Counted from the first letter of the stretch, positions 51,500-60,921 are shown. The stretch: 64,000 nt of DNA from Mesorhizobium metallidurans STM 2683 (GCF_000350085.1 NZ_CAUM01000191.1:1-64000); one strand, 5' to 3'. The notes: generated by a model from the letters alone, not told the origin. Made by a program: numbers and translations.

Positions 51500-53509
51500 A
51501 TGGTTGGTTTGATGACGAACAAGAATTTCCGTGTGATCGAAAATAAATGGATCGTACTCAAGGACGGTACACGGCTGGCCGCGCGCATCTGGATGCCGGA
51601 TGATGCCGGACAGACCGCGCGAGTGCCGACCGTGCTGGAATTCCTGCCCTATCGCAAGCGCAACGGCACCGCGCCGCGCGACGAATCGACCTATCCGGTG
51701 TTCGCCGGCGCCGGCATTGCCGGAATTCGCGTGGACATTCGCGGTTGCGGTGAATCCGATGGTGTGATCGATGGCGAATATACGCCACGCGAATTGTCCG
51801 ATGCCGTCGAGGTTATTGAATGGATCGCAGCGCAAGCCTGGTCGAACGGTAGCGTCGGCATGATGGGCATTTCCTGGGGCGGCTTCAACTGCCTGCAGGT
51901 GGCGGCGCTGAAGCCGCCGGCGCTGAAGGCGGTGATCGGCATCGCCACGACCGTCGATCGCTACAATGACGACATCCACTACAAGAACGGCACGCATCTC
52001 TCGGCCCAGTTTTCATGGGCGGCGACGATGAGCGCCTATGAATCGCGCTCGCCGGACCGTGAGATCGTCGGGGAACACTGGCGTGACATGTGGTTGGAGC
52101 GGCTGGAAGGCGAACCGTTCTTTATACAGGAATGGCTGTCTCACCAGCGGCGTGACGACTTCTGGCGGCATGGCTCGATTTGCGAGGATTTCGAGAGTTT
52201 CCCGATTCCCGCTCTGGTGCTTGCCGGCTGGGCCGATGGGTATCGCAACACGCCGCTAAAGGCGGTGACTGGCATGCCCGGCAAGGCCAAGGCGCTGATT
52301 GGCCCCTGGGTGCACAAATATCCGCATTTCGCCTATCCGAAGCCGCGCGCCGATTTTCACGCCGAAGCAATCGCCTGGTGGCGTCGCTGGCTTTGTGATG
52401 AAGAAAACGGAGTGGAAGTCTTGCCGCAGGTGCGCGCCTATATTCTAGACGGTCCGAAGCCGGTGCGCTGGCGCGAGGCCGACCCGGGCTACTGGATCGC
52501 CAAGGACGCGTGGAGCGAGCCGGAAATGCTGGCTCTTTCCGTCAACGCATCCGGCCGGCTGACCCACGAACCGGCAAGCCGCGCGGGCGGCCGCGCCGTG
52601 TTGCAATCGCCGCTCGACACCGGCACGGCAGCGGGCGAGTTCTTCACCCTGAAGCCGGATACGCAAATGGCCGGCGACCAGCGCCTTGATGATGCCGGTT
52701 CGCTGGCCTTCGACAGCGAGGTCTTGGTTGAGGAGCGCCTCGTCCTCGGCCAACCCGTGCTGAAGCTGCAGCTTTTCAGCGATGCACCGCTCGCTAATCT
52801 GGCGGCAAGGCTGGTCGATGTGCATCCCGATGGCACGGCCACGCGCGTGTGTTTCGGCGTGCTCAATCTGGCGCATCGAAACGGCAATGCCGAACCCACG
52901 GCGCTGGACCCGGGTAAGACGGTGTCGGTGGAACTGGTCCTGGATGCCTGCGGCTATCGTTTTGCGCCGGGGCACCGCATCCGACTGTCGCTGTCCAGCG
53001 CCTATTGGCCGCTGATCCTGCCGCCGCCTTTCGACGCAAAGCTCGACGTCGAACTCGATTCGATGGAAATCAGCCTGCCGCTGCTCGGGGAACATGAGCG
53101 CATCGACGTGCCGGAGCCGGCCAATCCCGATCCGCTGCCGCATTACGAGACTTTGGAAGAGGGGGCTGCTGCCCGCACGATCGAGCGCGACGTTCTCAAT
53201 GGCGTGACGCGATACAAGGTCGGCGAAGACACCGGCCTGAACCGTCATCCGGGCAATGGGTTGATGTCGCGCGACGTCACCGAACAGGTCTGGTCGATCG
53301 TGCCTGGCGATCCGCTTTCGATGACTGCGACGATCGTCTCGCTGTGCATCATCGCGCGCGAGGGCTGGGAGACCATGACCCGCAGCACCATGACGATGGC
53401 CTGCACCGGGACGGAATGGGTGGTCTCGGAACACATGCAGGCCTTCCACGATGGGGCCACGGTCTTCGACCGTGAGCGCAGCGCGCGCATCCCCCGCGAC
53501 CATATGTGA
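51500..53509 (+). CDS. CocE/NonD-family serine hydrolase (S15-like)
   Basis: ATG 51500 is preferred (GGAA upstream), with 51512 as an alternative. The 669-residue protein has the X-Pro dipeptidyl-peptidase/CocE fold: LKDGTRLAARIWMPDD at the start, RVDIRGCGESDG as the oxyanion region and nucleophile Ser125 in GISWGG. LVLAGWADGYRNTP supplies the acid, and WVHKYPHFAYP the His. A C-terminal beta-rich domain ends the protein. Family members hydrolyse acyl esters such as cocaine, cephalosporin esters, or dipeptides. No signal peptide is visible, so it acts in the cytoplasm on an imported substrate. Confidence 0.87.
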   Translation: MVGLMTNKNFRVIENKWIVLKDGTRLAARIWMPDDAGQTARVPTVLEFLPYRKRNGTAPRDESTYPVFAGAGIAGIRVDIRGCGESDGVIDGEYTPRELSDAVEVIEWIAAQAWSNGSVGMMGISWGGFNCLQVAALKPPALKAVIGIATTVDRYNDDIHYKNGTHLSAQFSWAATMSAYESRSPDREIVGEHWRDMWLERLEGEPFFIQEWLSHQRRDDFWRHGSICEDFESFPIPALVLAGWADGYRNTPLKAVTGMPGKAKALIGPWVHKYPHFAYPKPRADFHAEAIAWWRRWLCDEENGVEVLPQVRAYILDGPKPVRWREADPGYWIAKDAWSEPEMLALSVNASGRLTHEPASRAGGRAVLQSPLDTGTAAGEFFTLKPDTQMAGDQRLDDAGSLAFDSEVLVEERLVLGQPVLKLQLFSDAPLANLAARLVDVHPDGTATRVCFGVLNLAHRNGNAEPTALDPGKTVSVELVLDACGYRFAPGHRIRLSLSSAYWPLILPPPFDAKLDVELDSMEISLPLLGEHERIDVPEPANPDPLPHYETLEEGAAARTIERDVLNGVTRYKVGEDTGLNRHPGNGLMSRDVTEQVWSIVPGDPLSMTATIVSLCIIAREGWETMTRSTMTMACTGTEWVVSEHMQAFHDGATVFDRERSARIPRDHM

Positions 53510-54716
53510 AAGTTCGGGCTACACCGATAAACCCGGCGCGCGCAGGGTTAGGCTTGCGACCATACGGGCGGAATTGGCAGCCTGTAGACTGGATAGCTCC
53601 GTTGCAAGCTTTTGCGGCACTCCGGCCCTCGTACTGCCTTGAATGGGGCGCGCTGGTGGTGATAAAGGCTCGTCGTCTCTCTTGCTGCGTTGGCGCAAAA
53701 AGAGAAGATACGCGACACAGACCTGAGCGCTGATATTTCCGCTTCTCGCCTAGAATCTGCGCCTTGTAGAATCGCCGCGAGGTCACGCGATCAGAGTGAC
53801 ATCGGGCCAGCGACACGGCTATGGCGCGTTGCCCTCAGGTTTCGCGCCTCTTGTTCTCTTCATAAAAGCCACGAGCGGCGAGCGGAGTTTGATGCGCTAA
53901 TTTACTGTTTTCACATCGGTATATCTGAAAATCACTCGGCTTTTCGATCCTAGCGTATAACGTGCCGGATAAATGTCTGCGCAGGGCGGATGCGGCGCCC
54001 GTATCGAGACACCTGAGGATGTCGCGGGCGTGGTGGGCTTTCTGGCCACGCCCGAGGCCAGCTTCATGACTGCCATCGCGCTCACCGTCAGCGGTGGCGC
54101 GTGGATGGAATGACCGGCCGCGCGCTCCGCCCGGCGATAGCGACACAGTAGGGCACGAGCCCCAATATTCATGGGTGTCGGACTCGGCGACTATTGCGTC
54201 GCCGACTATGGCGAGCCCTTTTGACATGATGCGAGAAGCTCGTCTCGACGTCGCGGACAGACGGTCGCAATATCTCGCCGAAGGCACCTACCTAGCCCGA
54301 CGGATCGAGCGAACGATACCTAGATTTACGGCAGCTGGGCGAGCAGACTAGCCTTGAAGTGTCGGTGCTAGTCCGACGGCGAACGAAGCCATCCATGGTT
54401 AGCGGTGCCCCAGGTAGAGGTCCGCGAAGCTCATGAAATGTCGCCTGCAGAGCTACGGCAGCGCACTGTGGACGGTAGGGCGTAGCAGACATTCGCCTGT
54501 TGTAGATGGAAGGTGGCGCAGGACGAGGACAGCGGCTGCCTGTTGTTCGAAACGCGGCAGGCATAGGAATCGAGATCGCTGTGCTGACGAGTGCCGTTGC
54601 TGCCGCCTCCGCCTCGAATGCTTCCAGCCCCGGCATGTAATCGACGATCTTCACAGCGACCTCAGGGGACGGCCAACAACCTCTTGCCCCAATCCGATTC
54701 CTTTGGGGGTCATCTA
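53510..54716. other. Degraded intergenic region
   Basis: Apart from the short-chain dehydrogenase remnant at 53973-54113, no frame in this 1.2-kb stretch reads as a gene family I know. Around 54350-54450 the sequence forms short stems (GTCGG/CCGAC and GCGG/CCGC) that could be part of a lost structured RNA, but I cannot name it. Confidence 0.5.
53973..54113 (+). pseudogene. C-terminal fragment of a short-chain dehydrogenase
   Basis: Forty-six codons read RIETPEDVAGVVGFLATPEA and then a segment ending TVSGGAWME, which is the C-terminal end of a classical SDR enzyme with its closing DGG-like motif (here SGG). No Rossmann part or catalytic triad exists upstream, so this is a relic. The fragment ends with a normal stop codon. 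Confidence 0.75.
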
Positions 54717-55436
54717 TTACTCTGCCGCTTTTAGTGGCCAGAGATTCACGTCGGTTGTGTAGTTCTCGCGCATAAAGGCCATGAAATTCTCCTGGAATTG
54801 CCGAGTATGGGCATGGGCCAACTCGTCCGCCAATTCGACGTTCCCGGCCCTGACAGCTTCCAGCATCAGGTCATGCTCATCGGTGAGGAGATAGCCTTCG
54901 CCGGTCCGCTCCAAATACTCGAAATGGAGATGGAGCATGCGCTGGCCCTGGCACAGGAGACGCTCATAGAACGAGGCGAGATAGGGATTCTTTCCGGCGT
55001 GGGCGATCGCCACGTGGAACTGTTTGTTGGCCTCCGACATCTGGAGGTGATTGTTAGCCCTGACCGCGGCCTCGAAGTCCTTCTGGCGCCGCGCGATGAT
55101 CTTCAAGTCGGCATCAGTGCGGAGCTTGGCCGCCAGTCGCGTGTTCATGCGCTGGGCGACATCGAGCGCCTCGACATACTTCGGGAAAGTCGTGAGCTCT
55201 ATTGGTGCCACGATTGTGCTGCGGTTGGACAAAGTGACGACAAGCTCATCGCCTTGAAGCCGGATCAGCGCTTCGCGGATCGGTGAGCGCGACATATCGA
55301 AGCGCCCGGCCAGCGTCGTTTCGTCGAGCAATTCGCCGGGTTGCAACGTCAGCGCGAGAATCTCGTTGCGCAGCGTGTCGTATACGCTTTTCCAGCCGGA
55401 ACCCTTGGCCCGCCTTGGCTCGTTTTCTTCTTCCAT
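54717..55436 (-). CDS. GntR-family regulator, FCD-type
   Basis: This 239-residue protein has an N-terminal winged HTH (YDTLRNEILALTLQPGELLD, SRSPIREALIRLQGDELV). The all-helical C-terminal FCD domain (FHVAIAHAGKNPYLASFYERL, DEHDLMLEAVRAGNVELADE) carries histidines expected to hold a metal and a carboxylate ligand. It is transcribed away from the amino-acid binding-protein gene, and three TGTCGrCACG-type repeats lie in the shared control region. It probably represses the transport and catabolic operon until a hydroxyproline-type inducer binds. Confidence 0.9.
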   Translation of the reverse strand: MEEENEPRRAKGSGWKSVYDTLRNEILALTLQPGELLDETTLAGRFDMSRSPIREALIRLQGDELVVTLSNRSTIVAPIELTTFPKYVEALDVAQRMNTRLAAKLRTDADLKIIARRQKDFEAAVRANNHLQMSEANKQFHVAIAHAGKNPYLASFYERLLCQGQRMLHLHFEYLERTGEGYLLTDEHDLMLEAVRAGNVELADELAHAHTRQFQENFMAFMRENYTTDVNLWPLKAAE

Positions 55437-55501
55437 GTCGAAACCCCTGCAATCCTTCGCCTATGAGTTTGACCCAATCATATGCCCGAAAATCCGGGCT
55501 A

Positions 55502-55576
55502 TGTCGACACGTTGTACTTTTCTGTTGACTTGTCGACACGATGACGACATACATCATTGTCGGCACGGTGCCGACA
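55502..55576. promoter_or_regulatory. Three operator repeats in the GntR/transporter intergenic region
   Basis: TGTCGACAC at 55502 and 55531 and the perfect 19-bp palindrome TGTCGGCACGGTGCCGACA at 55558-55576 recur at 27-29 bp spacing, close to helical phasing. GntR/FCD regulators bind such short palindromes, so these are likely sites for the divergent regulator. Confidence 0.68.
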
Positions 55577-55646
55577 TAAGGGCAAGATCGGCAGCAAGCC
55601 GACGAAGAGGAACGCGCCAAATCGGCGCCTCACAGAGGAGTTTCGA

Positions 55647-56477
55647 ATGTTTTCCAAACTGCTTGCGCCCGCAATCGGGGCAATCTCCGCATTGGCCTTG
55701 CTGGCGGCCGTTCCGACAACGGCCAGGGCCCAGTCCGCCGGGGGTTATTGGCAGAAGGTTCAGAAGGCCGGTGTTCTTCGGTGCGGGGCTGCGGTCGCTC
55801 CGCCCTATGTCATGCGCGACCCGGCTTCGGGCGAGTATTCAGGCTTCTTCGCGGATCTGTGCCGCGAGTTCGCCGAGGTCCTGCAGGTGAAGCCTGAATT
55901 CGTCGACACGACCTGGGATAACATCGTCGCCGGCCTGCAGGCCGGCAAATGGGACATGTCGCTGGCGCTGAACCGCACGCCGGCCCGAGCCATGGCGGTG
56001 CAGTTCTCGATCCCGGCAATGGAGTATCAGATATCGCTCGCCTACAACAAGGAGAACCCCAAGATCCCGGGCGGCGCCGCGTCGGTAGCTGATGTCGATA
56101 AGCCGGATGTTACGCTTGCCGTCATGTCCGGCACCGCCCAAGACAAGGCGATCTCCGCCGTCGTCAAGCAGGCGCAGATACTGCGCCTTCCTGGCAATGA
56201 CGAAACTCGGTTGGCGCTCACCTCGCGCCGCGCTGACATCCTGGTCGACGCCTCGGACACCAACGCCCTGTTCACGCAGGCGAATCCGGACTGGGCGGTA
56301 GCGCTGAACCCGGTCCCCGCTCTCGCAAAGCAGGGCGTCGCATTCGGTCTGCCGCTCGACCTGTCTGCCTCGGACGTCGAGGTCGTGAACATCTTCCTGG
56401 AGGAGAAGGTTGCAACGGGCCATGTGGATGACCTGATCCGCAAGGCCAACGACGAAGTCCTCAAGGGCACGAAATAG
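55647..56477 (+). CDS. Polar amino-acid ABC transporter substrate-binding protein
   Basis: ATG 55647 follows GAGGAG. The 276-residue precursor has a Sec signal peptide (MFSKLLAPAIGAISALALLA to ARAQS) and the SBP_bac_3 pattern: GVLRCGAAVAPPYVMRDPAS, SGFFADLCREFAEVL and DTTWDNIVAGLQAGKWDMSL, followed by the second lobe. It captures a polar amino acid or derivative; with the genes behind it, hydroxyproline or a related imino acid is likely. It heads an operon with one ATPase and two permeases. Confidence 0.9.
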   Translation: MFSKLLAPAIGAISALALLAAVPTTARAQSAGGYWQKVQKAGVLRCGAAVAPPYVMRDPASGEYSGFFADLCREFAEVLQVKPEFVDTTWDNIVAGLQAGKWDMSLALNRTPARAMAVQFSIPAMEYQISLAYNKENPKIPGGAASVADVDKPDVTLAVMSGTAQDKAISAVVKQAQILRLPGNDETRLALTSRRADILVDASDTNALFTQANPDWAVALNPVPALAKQGVAFGLPLDLSASDVEVVNIFLEEKVATGHVDDLIRKANDEVLKGTK

Positions 56478-56490
56478 CCGGTCGGCACAG

Positions 56491-56514
56491 CAGGCCGCGC
56501 TTCGGCGCGGTCTG
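56491..56514 (+). terminator. UUCG hairpin after the binding-protein gene
   Basis: CAGGCCGCGC and GCGCGGTCTG pair around a TTCG tetraloop (one G-U pair). It lies 13 bp after the stop codon with no T-run, so it is more likely an mRNA-stabilising or partial-termination hairpin than a full terminator. Confidence 0.6.
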
Positions 56515-56548
56515 TTGAAAGGCGGAACCGAACAGGAGGAGATCTGTC

Positions 56549-57325
56549 ATGATCGATCGGGCAACAGACCCGCTAGTCAGTGTCAGCGGGTTGCAGAAAG
56601 CCTATGGCGCGCTGCAAGTGCTCCAGGGCATCGACCTGACCATGAAGCCTGGCGAGAGACTGGTCGTCATCGGTCCGAGCGGCGGCGGCAAGAGCACGCT
56701 GCTGAGAGTTATGATGGGGCTTGAGAACATCAATGGCGGCTCCATCACGTTCGCAGGCAAGCCCTACATCCATGCCGGCGCTAAGCCGGCGAAGACTGCC
56801 ATCGACTTTCAGGTGCGCCGGTCGATCGGCATGGTCTTTCAACATTATACGCTGTTCCCGCATCTGAACGTCCTGCAGAATCTGATCCTCGCCCCTTGTA
56901 AGGTGCGTGGCGAAAAGAAATCCGCCGCGACCGAGCGTGCAAACGCTCTGCTCACCCGCTTCGGACTGGGCCAGAAAGCGACAGCCTTTCCCTCCCAGCT
57001 CTCGGGCGGTCAGAAACAGCGCGTGGCGATTGCCCGTGCGTTGATGCTCGACCCCAAGCTCATGCTCTTCGACGAAGTTACTTCGGCGCTCGATCCGGAA
57101 CTGGTCGGCGAGGTCGAGCAGGTCATCCTCCAACTCGCGCGGCAGGATATGCCGATGATGATCGTCACCCACGACATGTGGTTTGCGAAGAACATCGCAT
57201 CGCGCGTGCTGTTCTGCGCCGGCGGCGTCATTGTCGAGGACGGTCCGCCCGAACAGGTTCTCGGCGCGCCCAAGGAGGAGCGGACCAAGGACTTCATCGA
57301 TCGCGTCTTTCACATCCGGCAGTGA
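56549..57325 (+). CDS. Polar amino-acid ABC transporter ATPase
   Basis: The 258-residue ATPase starts after GGAGGAG. Walker A is GPSGGGKST, the Q-loop VFQHYTLFPHLNV, signature LSGGQKQRVAIARAL, Walker B LMLFDEVTSALDP and the His switch IVTHDM. This is the GlnQ/HisP type. It energises import together with the two permeases directly downstream. Its gene is separated from the binding-protein gene by a hairpin, which may set unequal expression. Confidence 0.94.
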   Translation: MIDRATDPLVSVSGLQKAYGALQVLQGIDLTMKPGERLVVIGPSGGGKSTLLRVMMGLENINGGSITFAGKPYIHAGAKPAKTAIDFQVRRSIGMVFQHYTLFPHLNVLQNLILAPCKVRGEKKSAATERANALLTRFGLGQKATAFPSQLSGGQKQRVAIARALMLDPKLMLFDEVTSALDPELVGEVEQVILQLARQDMPMMIVTHDMWFAKNIASRVLFCAGGVIVEDGPPEQVLGAPKEERTKDFIDRVFHIRQ

Positions 57326-57334
57326 GGCGGGGCG

Positions 57335-58003
57335 ATGAACTACAGTTTCGATTTCCAGTCGGTCACCCGCAACTTCGGGCCGCTGCTCGACGGCCTCGTC
57401 GTGACGCTGCAGTTGACCGCAGCAGCCAATCTGATCGGACTGACGCTCGGTTTCGTCGTGGCGCTCATGGTGATGAGCCGCTGGGCCGTCGTGCGGTGGC
57501 CAGCAACCATGTTCGTCGAGTTCTTCCGCTGCACGCCCGCGCTCGTTCAGATCGTCTGGTTCTTCTACTGCGTGCCGATGCTGTTCAACGTCTTTCTCGG
57601 TTCGGTGACGATGGGCATTCTCGCGCTCGGAATGAACCTCACAGCCTTCAACGCGGAGGCCTACCGCGCCTCGATCCAGGCCGTGCCGCGCGAGCAAATC
57701 GACGCGGGCATCGCGCTCGGCCTCAATCCGCTCCAGCGCATTCTCTACATCGTATTGCCGAACGCCTTCCGTGCATCGGTCCCGGTTCTGCTCACCAACG
57801 GCATCGGCATCTTCCAGCAGAGCGCGCTGGTCGCCATCGTGGCCGTCCAGGATCTCATGTACCAGGGCAAAACGCTGGCGACCCAGACCTACCGTCCTAT
57901 CGAAACCTTCACGATTGTTGCGCTGATCTACTTCGCCGTCTCGTTCCCGGTCGGTCAGCTTGTCGGTTATCTCGAGCGCCGCCGCGCGGGCTTGGCAGGG
58001 TAG
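57335..58003 (+). CDS. Polar amino-acid ABC transporter permease 1
   Basis: This 222-residue membrane protein has about five hydrophobic segments and the HEQRA-type EAA loop (EAYRASIQAVPREQIDAGIALGLNP). It starts nine bases after the ATPase stop. The FFRCTPALVQIVWFFYCVPM region is typical of this permease family. It probably forms the heterodimeric channel with the next gene product. Confidence 0.93.
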   Translation: MNYSFDFQSVTRNFGPLLDGLVVTLQLTAAANLIGLTLGFVVALMVMSRWAVVRWPATMFVEFFRCTPALVQIVWFFYCVPMLFNVFLGSVTMGILALGMNLTAFNAEAYRASIQAVPREQIDAGIALGLNPLQRILYIVLPNAFRASVPVLLTNGIGIFQQSALVAIVAVQDLMYQGKTLATQTYRPIETFTIVALIYFAVSFPVGQLVGYLERRRAGLAG

Positions 58004-58014
58004 GAGAAGCGACA

Positions 58015-58680
58015 ATGGCACTCGATTTCTCCGTTCTGCTGCGCTTCCAGGACGCGCTACTCAAGGGCCTGCTGACGACGCTCGAGCTGACGCTGATCTG
58101 CATCGTGCTTGGCTGCGCCATCGGCTTCTTCGTCGGTCTCGCCCGCACGTCGGATAATCGGATCCTGCGTGGTGTCTCCGGCTTCTATGTGGAGTTCTTC
58201 CGCGGCACGCCGGTGCTAATCCAGCTGTTCTGGATCTTCTTCTGCCTGCCACTCCTGCTCGGCACGGAGCTCTCCAATTTCACGTCCGCGGTGATCGCGC
58301 TGACCCTCTATATGGGCGCCATCACCAGCGAGACGTTCCGGGCATCGCTGCGCTCGATCGGTCGCGAACAGTACGACGCCTGCGTGGCGCTCGGCCTGCC
58401 GCGCTGGACGCAAACGACCAGTGTGGTGCTGCCGCAGGCGGTGTTGCGGGCCATTCCGACACTGCTATCGAACTGCATCAGCCTGTTCAAGGAAAGCGCC
58501 CTGGTTTCGGCGGTCGGCATGGCGGACCTGATGTTCGTCGGCTCGAACATCTCCAACAACACCGCCCGCCCCGTCGAGGTACTGACGGTCGTCGCACTCA
58601 TCTATTTCGTGATCGCATTCCCTTTGACGCGCGCTGTCACCTTCATCGAGCAACGTATTCTGACCAAGCTGGCCGTCTGA
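58015..58680 (+). CDS. Polar amino-acid ABC transporter permease 2
   Basis: This 221-residue paralogue of the preceding permease starts 11 bp after it, with GGAGAAG as ribosome site. It has the family's FFRGTPVLIQLFWIFFCLPL segment and the EAA loop SETFRASLRSIGREQYDACV. It is the second half of the channel. The deaminase gene follows 29 bp later, so transport and catabolism are one transcription unit. Confidence 0.93.
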   Translation: MALDFSVLLRFQDALLKGLLTTLELTLICIVLGCAIGFFVGLARTSDNRILRGVSGFYVEFFRGTPVLIQLFWIFFCLPLLLGTELSNFTSAVIALTLYMGAITSETFRASLRSIGREQYDACVALGLPRWTQTTSVVLPQAVLRAIPTLLSNCISLFKESALVSAVGMADLMFVGSNISNNTARPVEVLTVVALIYFVIAFPLTRAVTFIEQRILTKLAV

Positions 58681-58709
58681 CGATCTGGCCTGACAAAATG
58701 GAGACGAAA

Positions 58710-59586
58710 ATGAAACTTTCAGGCGTCATGCCCGCGCTCGTTACCCCGTTCGACGCGAACGGAAAGGTCGACTTCAAGGCTTTCGAGAAGCTGCTCACGC
58801 ACTTGCGCGAAGCCGGTGTGACGGGATGGGTGCCGAACGGCTCTACCGGCGAATATTTTTCTCAGTCGACGGACGAGCGCCGTGAGGTGCTGCAGTTCGT
58901 GAAGGATTTCGCCAGGCCGGGCGAGACGCTGATCGCCGGCACCAATGCGCCGGCGACCCGCGAGGTCATCGAACAGATGGAGATGGCAAAAAAAGATCGG
59001 CTACGATACCGTCCTGCTCGCGCCGCCCTTCTACACGCGCCCGACGCAAGACGAGTTGATCCGGCACTATGAGACTGTCCTCGATGCGGTGGAAGTCAAT
59101 CTGGTGCTCTACTCCTACCCGGCCAAGGATGGGTCGGACATCAGCTTCGAACTGATGGATCATTTCGCCGACAATCCGCGCGTCATCGGCATCAAGGAAA
59201 GTTCCGGCTCGCTCCAGCGCGCGATCGATATCGCCAGCCGTTACGAGGGCAAGATCCAGCTGATCTCGGGTTCGGACGACATCGCGCTCGATTTCATGTT
59301 CTGGGGCGCTGATTGCTGGATCTGCGGTCCGTCCAACTGCATGGCCAAGGCCTGCTGCGATCTCGACCGCGCCTACCGGTCCGGCGACCTCGATGCGGCG
59401 CGCGCGCAGATGAAGACGCTCTACCGGGCGATGAACATCCTAGAGAGCGGCAAGTTCGTCCAGAAGATCAAATATGGCTGCGAACTGCAGGGTCTGCCGC
59501 TCGGCCAATGCCGGGCGCCGCTTGGACCCCTGACTGAGGCCGAGAAGGCCGAGTTCAGGGCGGCGATGCAGCCGATCCTAAACTAG
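58710..59586 (+). pseudogene. DapA-family lyase/deaminase gene with a +1 frameshift
   Basis: Read with one base removed from the A7 run at 58988-58994, the gene encodes a continuous 292-residue DapA-family protein. It has MPALVTPFDANGKVDF at the front, the PNGSTGEYFSQS phosphate-like loop, the Tyr in LVLYSYPAKDG, the Schiff-base lysine in VIGIKESSGS and GSDDIALDFMFWGADCWI. Start ATG 58710 follows GGAGAC. In this neighbourhood the likely activity is 1-pyrroline-4-hydroxy-2-carboxylate deaminase of hydroxyproline catabolism. As written, translation would end soon after codon 95. A sequencing error, a phase-variable tract or a true mutation cannot be told apart from the sequence alone. Confidence 0.8.
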
Positions 59587-59606
59587 TTCGGCGCGGGAAA
59601 GCTGTC

Positions 59607-60863
59607 ATGCCAGAGCGGCGAGCCCTGTCGCCCATCGTCGTCATCGGCGCCGGCATCGTCGGCGCGGCCATCGCATTCGAATTGCAGCGACGCGGTCGTG
59701 ACACGCTTGTCATCGACCGAGATCCGCCGGGCAAGGGTGCATCGTTCGGCAACATGGCAAGCATCGCCGTGACCGAGTTCATGCCGGCTTCGCGGCCGGG
59801 CGTGTGGGCGCAGATGCCGAAATGGCTGCTCGACCCTGAGGGGCCGGTCCGTTTCCGGCCGTCCTACATGCCCAGGCTCTTGCCATGGTTCCTGCGATTC
59901 CTTGCGGCGAGCCGGCCATCGAAGGTCAAGGAACTCGAGGCAGCGGGTGCCGAACTTTGCGCGCGCGTCTACGATGATCTGCTTCCTATGCTGGACGCGA
60001 TCGGCGCTTTAGACATGCTGACCCTTGAGGGCTGTCTCAGCCTCTATGCGGATGAGACCGAGTTCCGCGCCGATCGTGAGCACATCGAGGTGCTGGAGCG
60101 CTTCGGCATCGCGCATGAGGTGATCGGCGGCAACCTTCTGCGCGATCTCGAACCGGCGCTTGCGGCAAAAATCGGCAAGGCGGTGCTATTCCCGCAGAAT
60201 CGCTCGATAACGGACCCTTATCGTCTTGTCCTCCTGCTGGTAGAGGCGTTCGAGCGGCTGGGCGGCAAGGTTGAGCGCGGCGAGGTCGCCGGCTTCGAGC
60301 GTGACGCCGACGGGCTCGCCGCCATCCGACTGATGGACGGGCGCCAACTTGCCGCGAGCGAGGCTATTCTGGCGGCCGGCGCCTGGACGAGACGGCTGTC
60401 GGCCGAGCTCGGGGAGCCGATGCCGCTCGAGACCGAGCGCGGCTATCATACGCAGATCATGGCGCCGGGCGTTTCCCTGAAGCATTCGCTGATCTGGCCG
60501 GCGCGCGCCTTCATGGTCACCCCGACCGCCGGCGGGTTGCGGGTCGGCGGCACAGTGGAAATGGCAGGTCTCGACGCGCCGCCGGACTACCGGCGGGCGA
60601 AGGTGCTGGTGAAACGGGCGAAGGAAGCCTTGCCCGATCTTCAGGCGGCCGAGACGAGCGAATGGATGGGGCATCGCCCGGCTTTGCCCGACACCGTGCC
60701 GGTCATCTCGCCCTCCGCGAAAACGAAGGGCGTCTACTACGCCACGGGGCACGGCCATCTGGGCCTGACCTACGCGGCGACGACCGCCCGGATCGTCGGC
60801 GACCTCGTCACCGGACAGCCGCCGCCGCTGGATATCAGGCCCTATCGAGTCGATCGGTTCTGA
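59607..60863 (+). CDS. DadA-type FAD-dependent amino-acid oxidoreductase
   Basis: This 418-residue flavoprotein begins with VVIGAGIVGAAIAFELQRRG, the FAD-binding Rossmann motif (GAGIVG at 14-19). It carries the DadA-family blocks GASFGNMASIAVTEFMPASR and GLRVGGTVEMAGLDAPPDYR, then YYATGHGHLGLTYAATTAR near the end. In hydroxyproline catabolism such enzymes oxidise cis-4-hydroxy-D-proline to 1-pyrroline-4-hydroxy-2-carboxylate, the substrate of the deaminase encoded just upstream. A general D-amino-acid dehydrogenase is the alternative. No membrane anchor is visible. Confidence 0.86.
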   Translation: MPERRALSPIVVIGAGIVGAAIAFELQRRGRDTLVIDRDPPGKGASFGNMASIAVTEFMPASRPGVWAQMPKWLLDPEGPVRFRPSYMPRLLPWFLRFLAASRPSKVKELEAAGAELCARVYDDLLPMLDAIGALDMLTLEGCLSLYADETEFRADREHIEVLERFGIAHEVIGGNLLRDLEPALAAKIGKAVLFPQNRSITDPYRLVLLLVEAFERLGGKVERGEVAGFERDADGLAAIRLMDGRQLAASEAILAAGAWTRRLSAELGEPMPLETERGYHTQIMAPGVSLKHSLIWPARAFMVTPTAGGLRVGGTVEMAGLDAPPDYRRAKVLVKRAKEALPDLQAAETSEWMGHRPALPDTVPVISPSAKTKGVYYATGHGHLGLTYAATTARIVGDLVTGQPPPLDIRPYRVDRF

Positions 60864-60921
60864 GCCTCGGGCCACCAGACAACATGGCGGCGCGAGCCGC
60901 TCGACGGGATTGGAGAAAGAC

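Noticed and set aside
53349..53816. A 155-residue minus-strand frame overlapping the hydrolase 3' end
   Set aside because: Half of it is antisense to the hydrolase, and the remainder has no family features or start signal.
54340..54450. Possible group II intron domain I fragment or other structured RNA
   Set aside because: Short stems are visible, but there is no maturase, domain V or 5' GTGCG border nearby, and such stems are common in GC-rich DNA.
56573..58021. A 482-residue minus-strand frame opposite the amino-acid transporter genes
   Set aside because: It is antisense to an ATPase and permease with all expected motifs.
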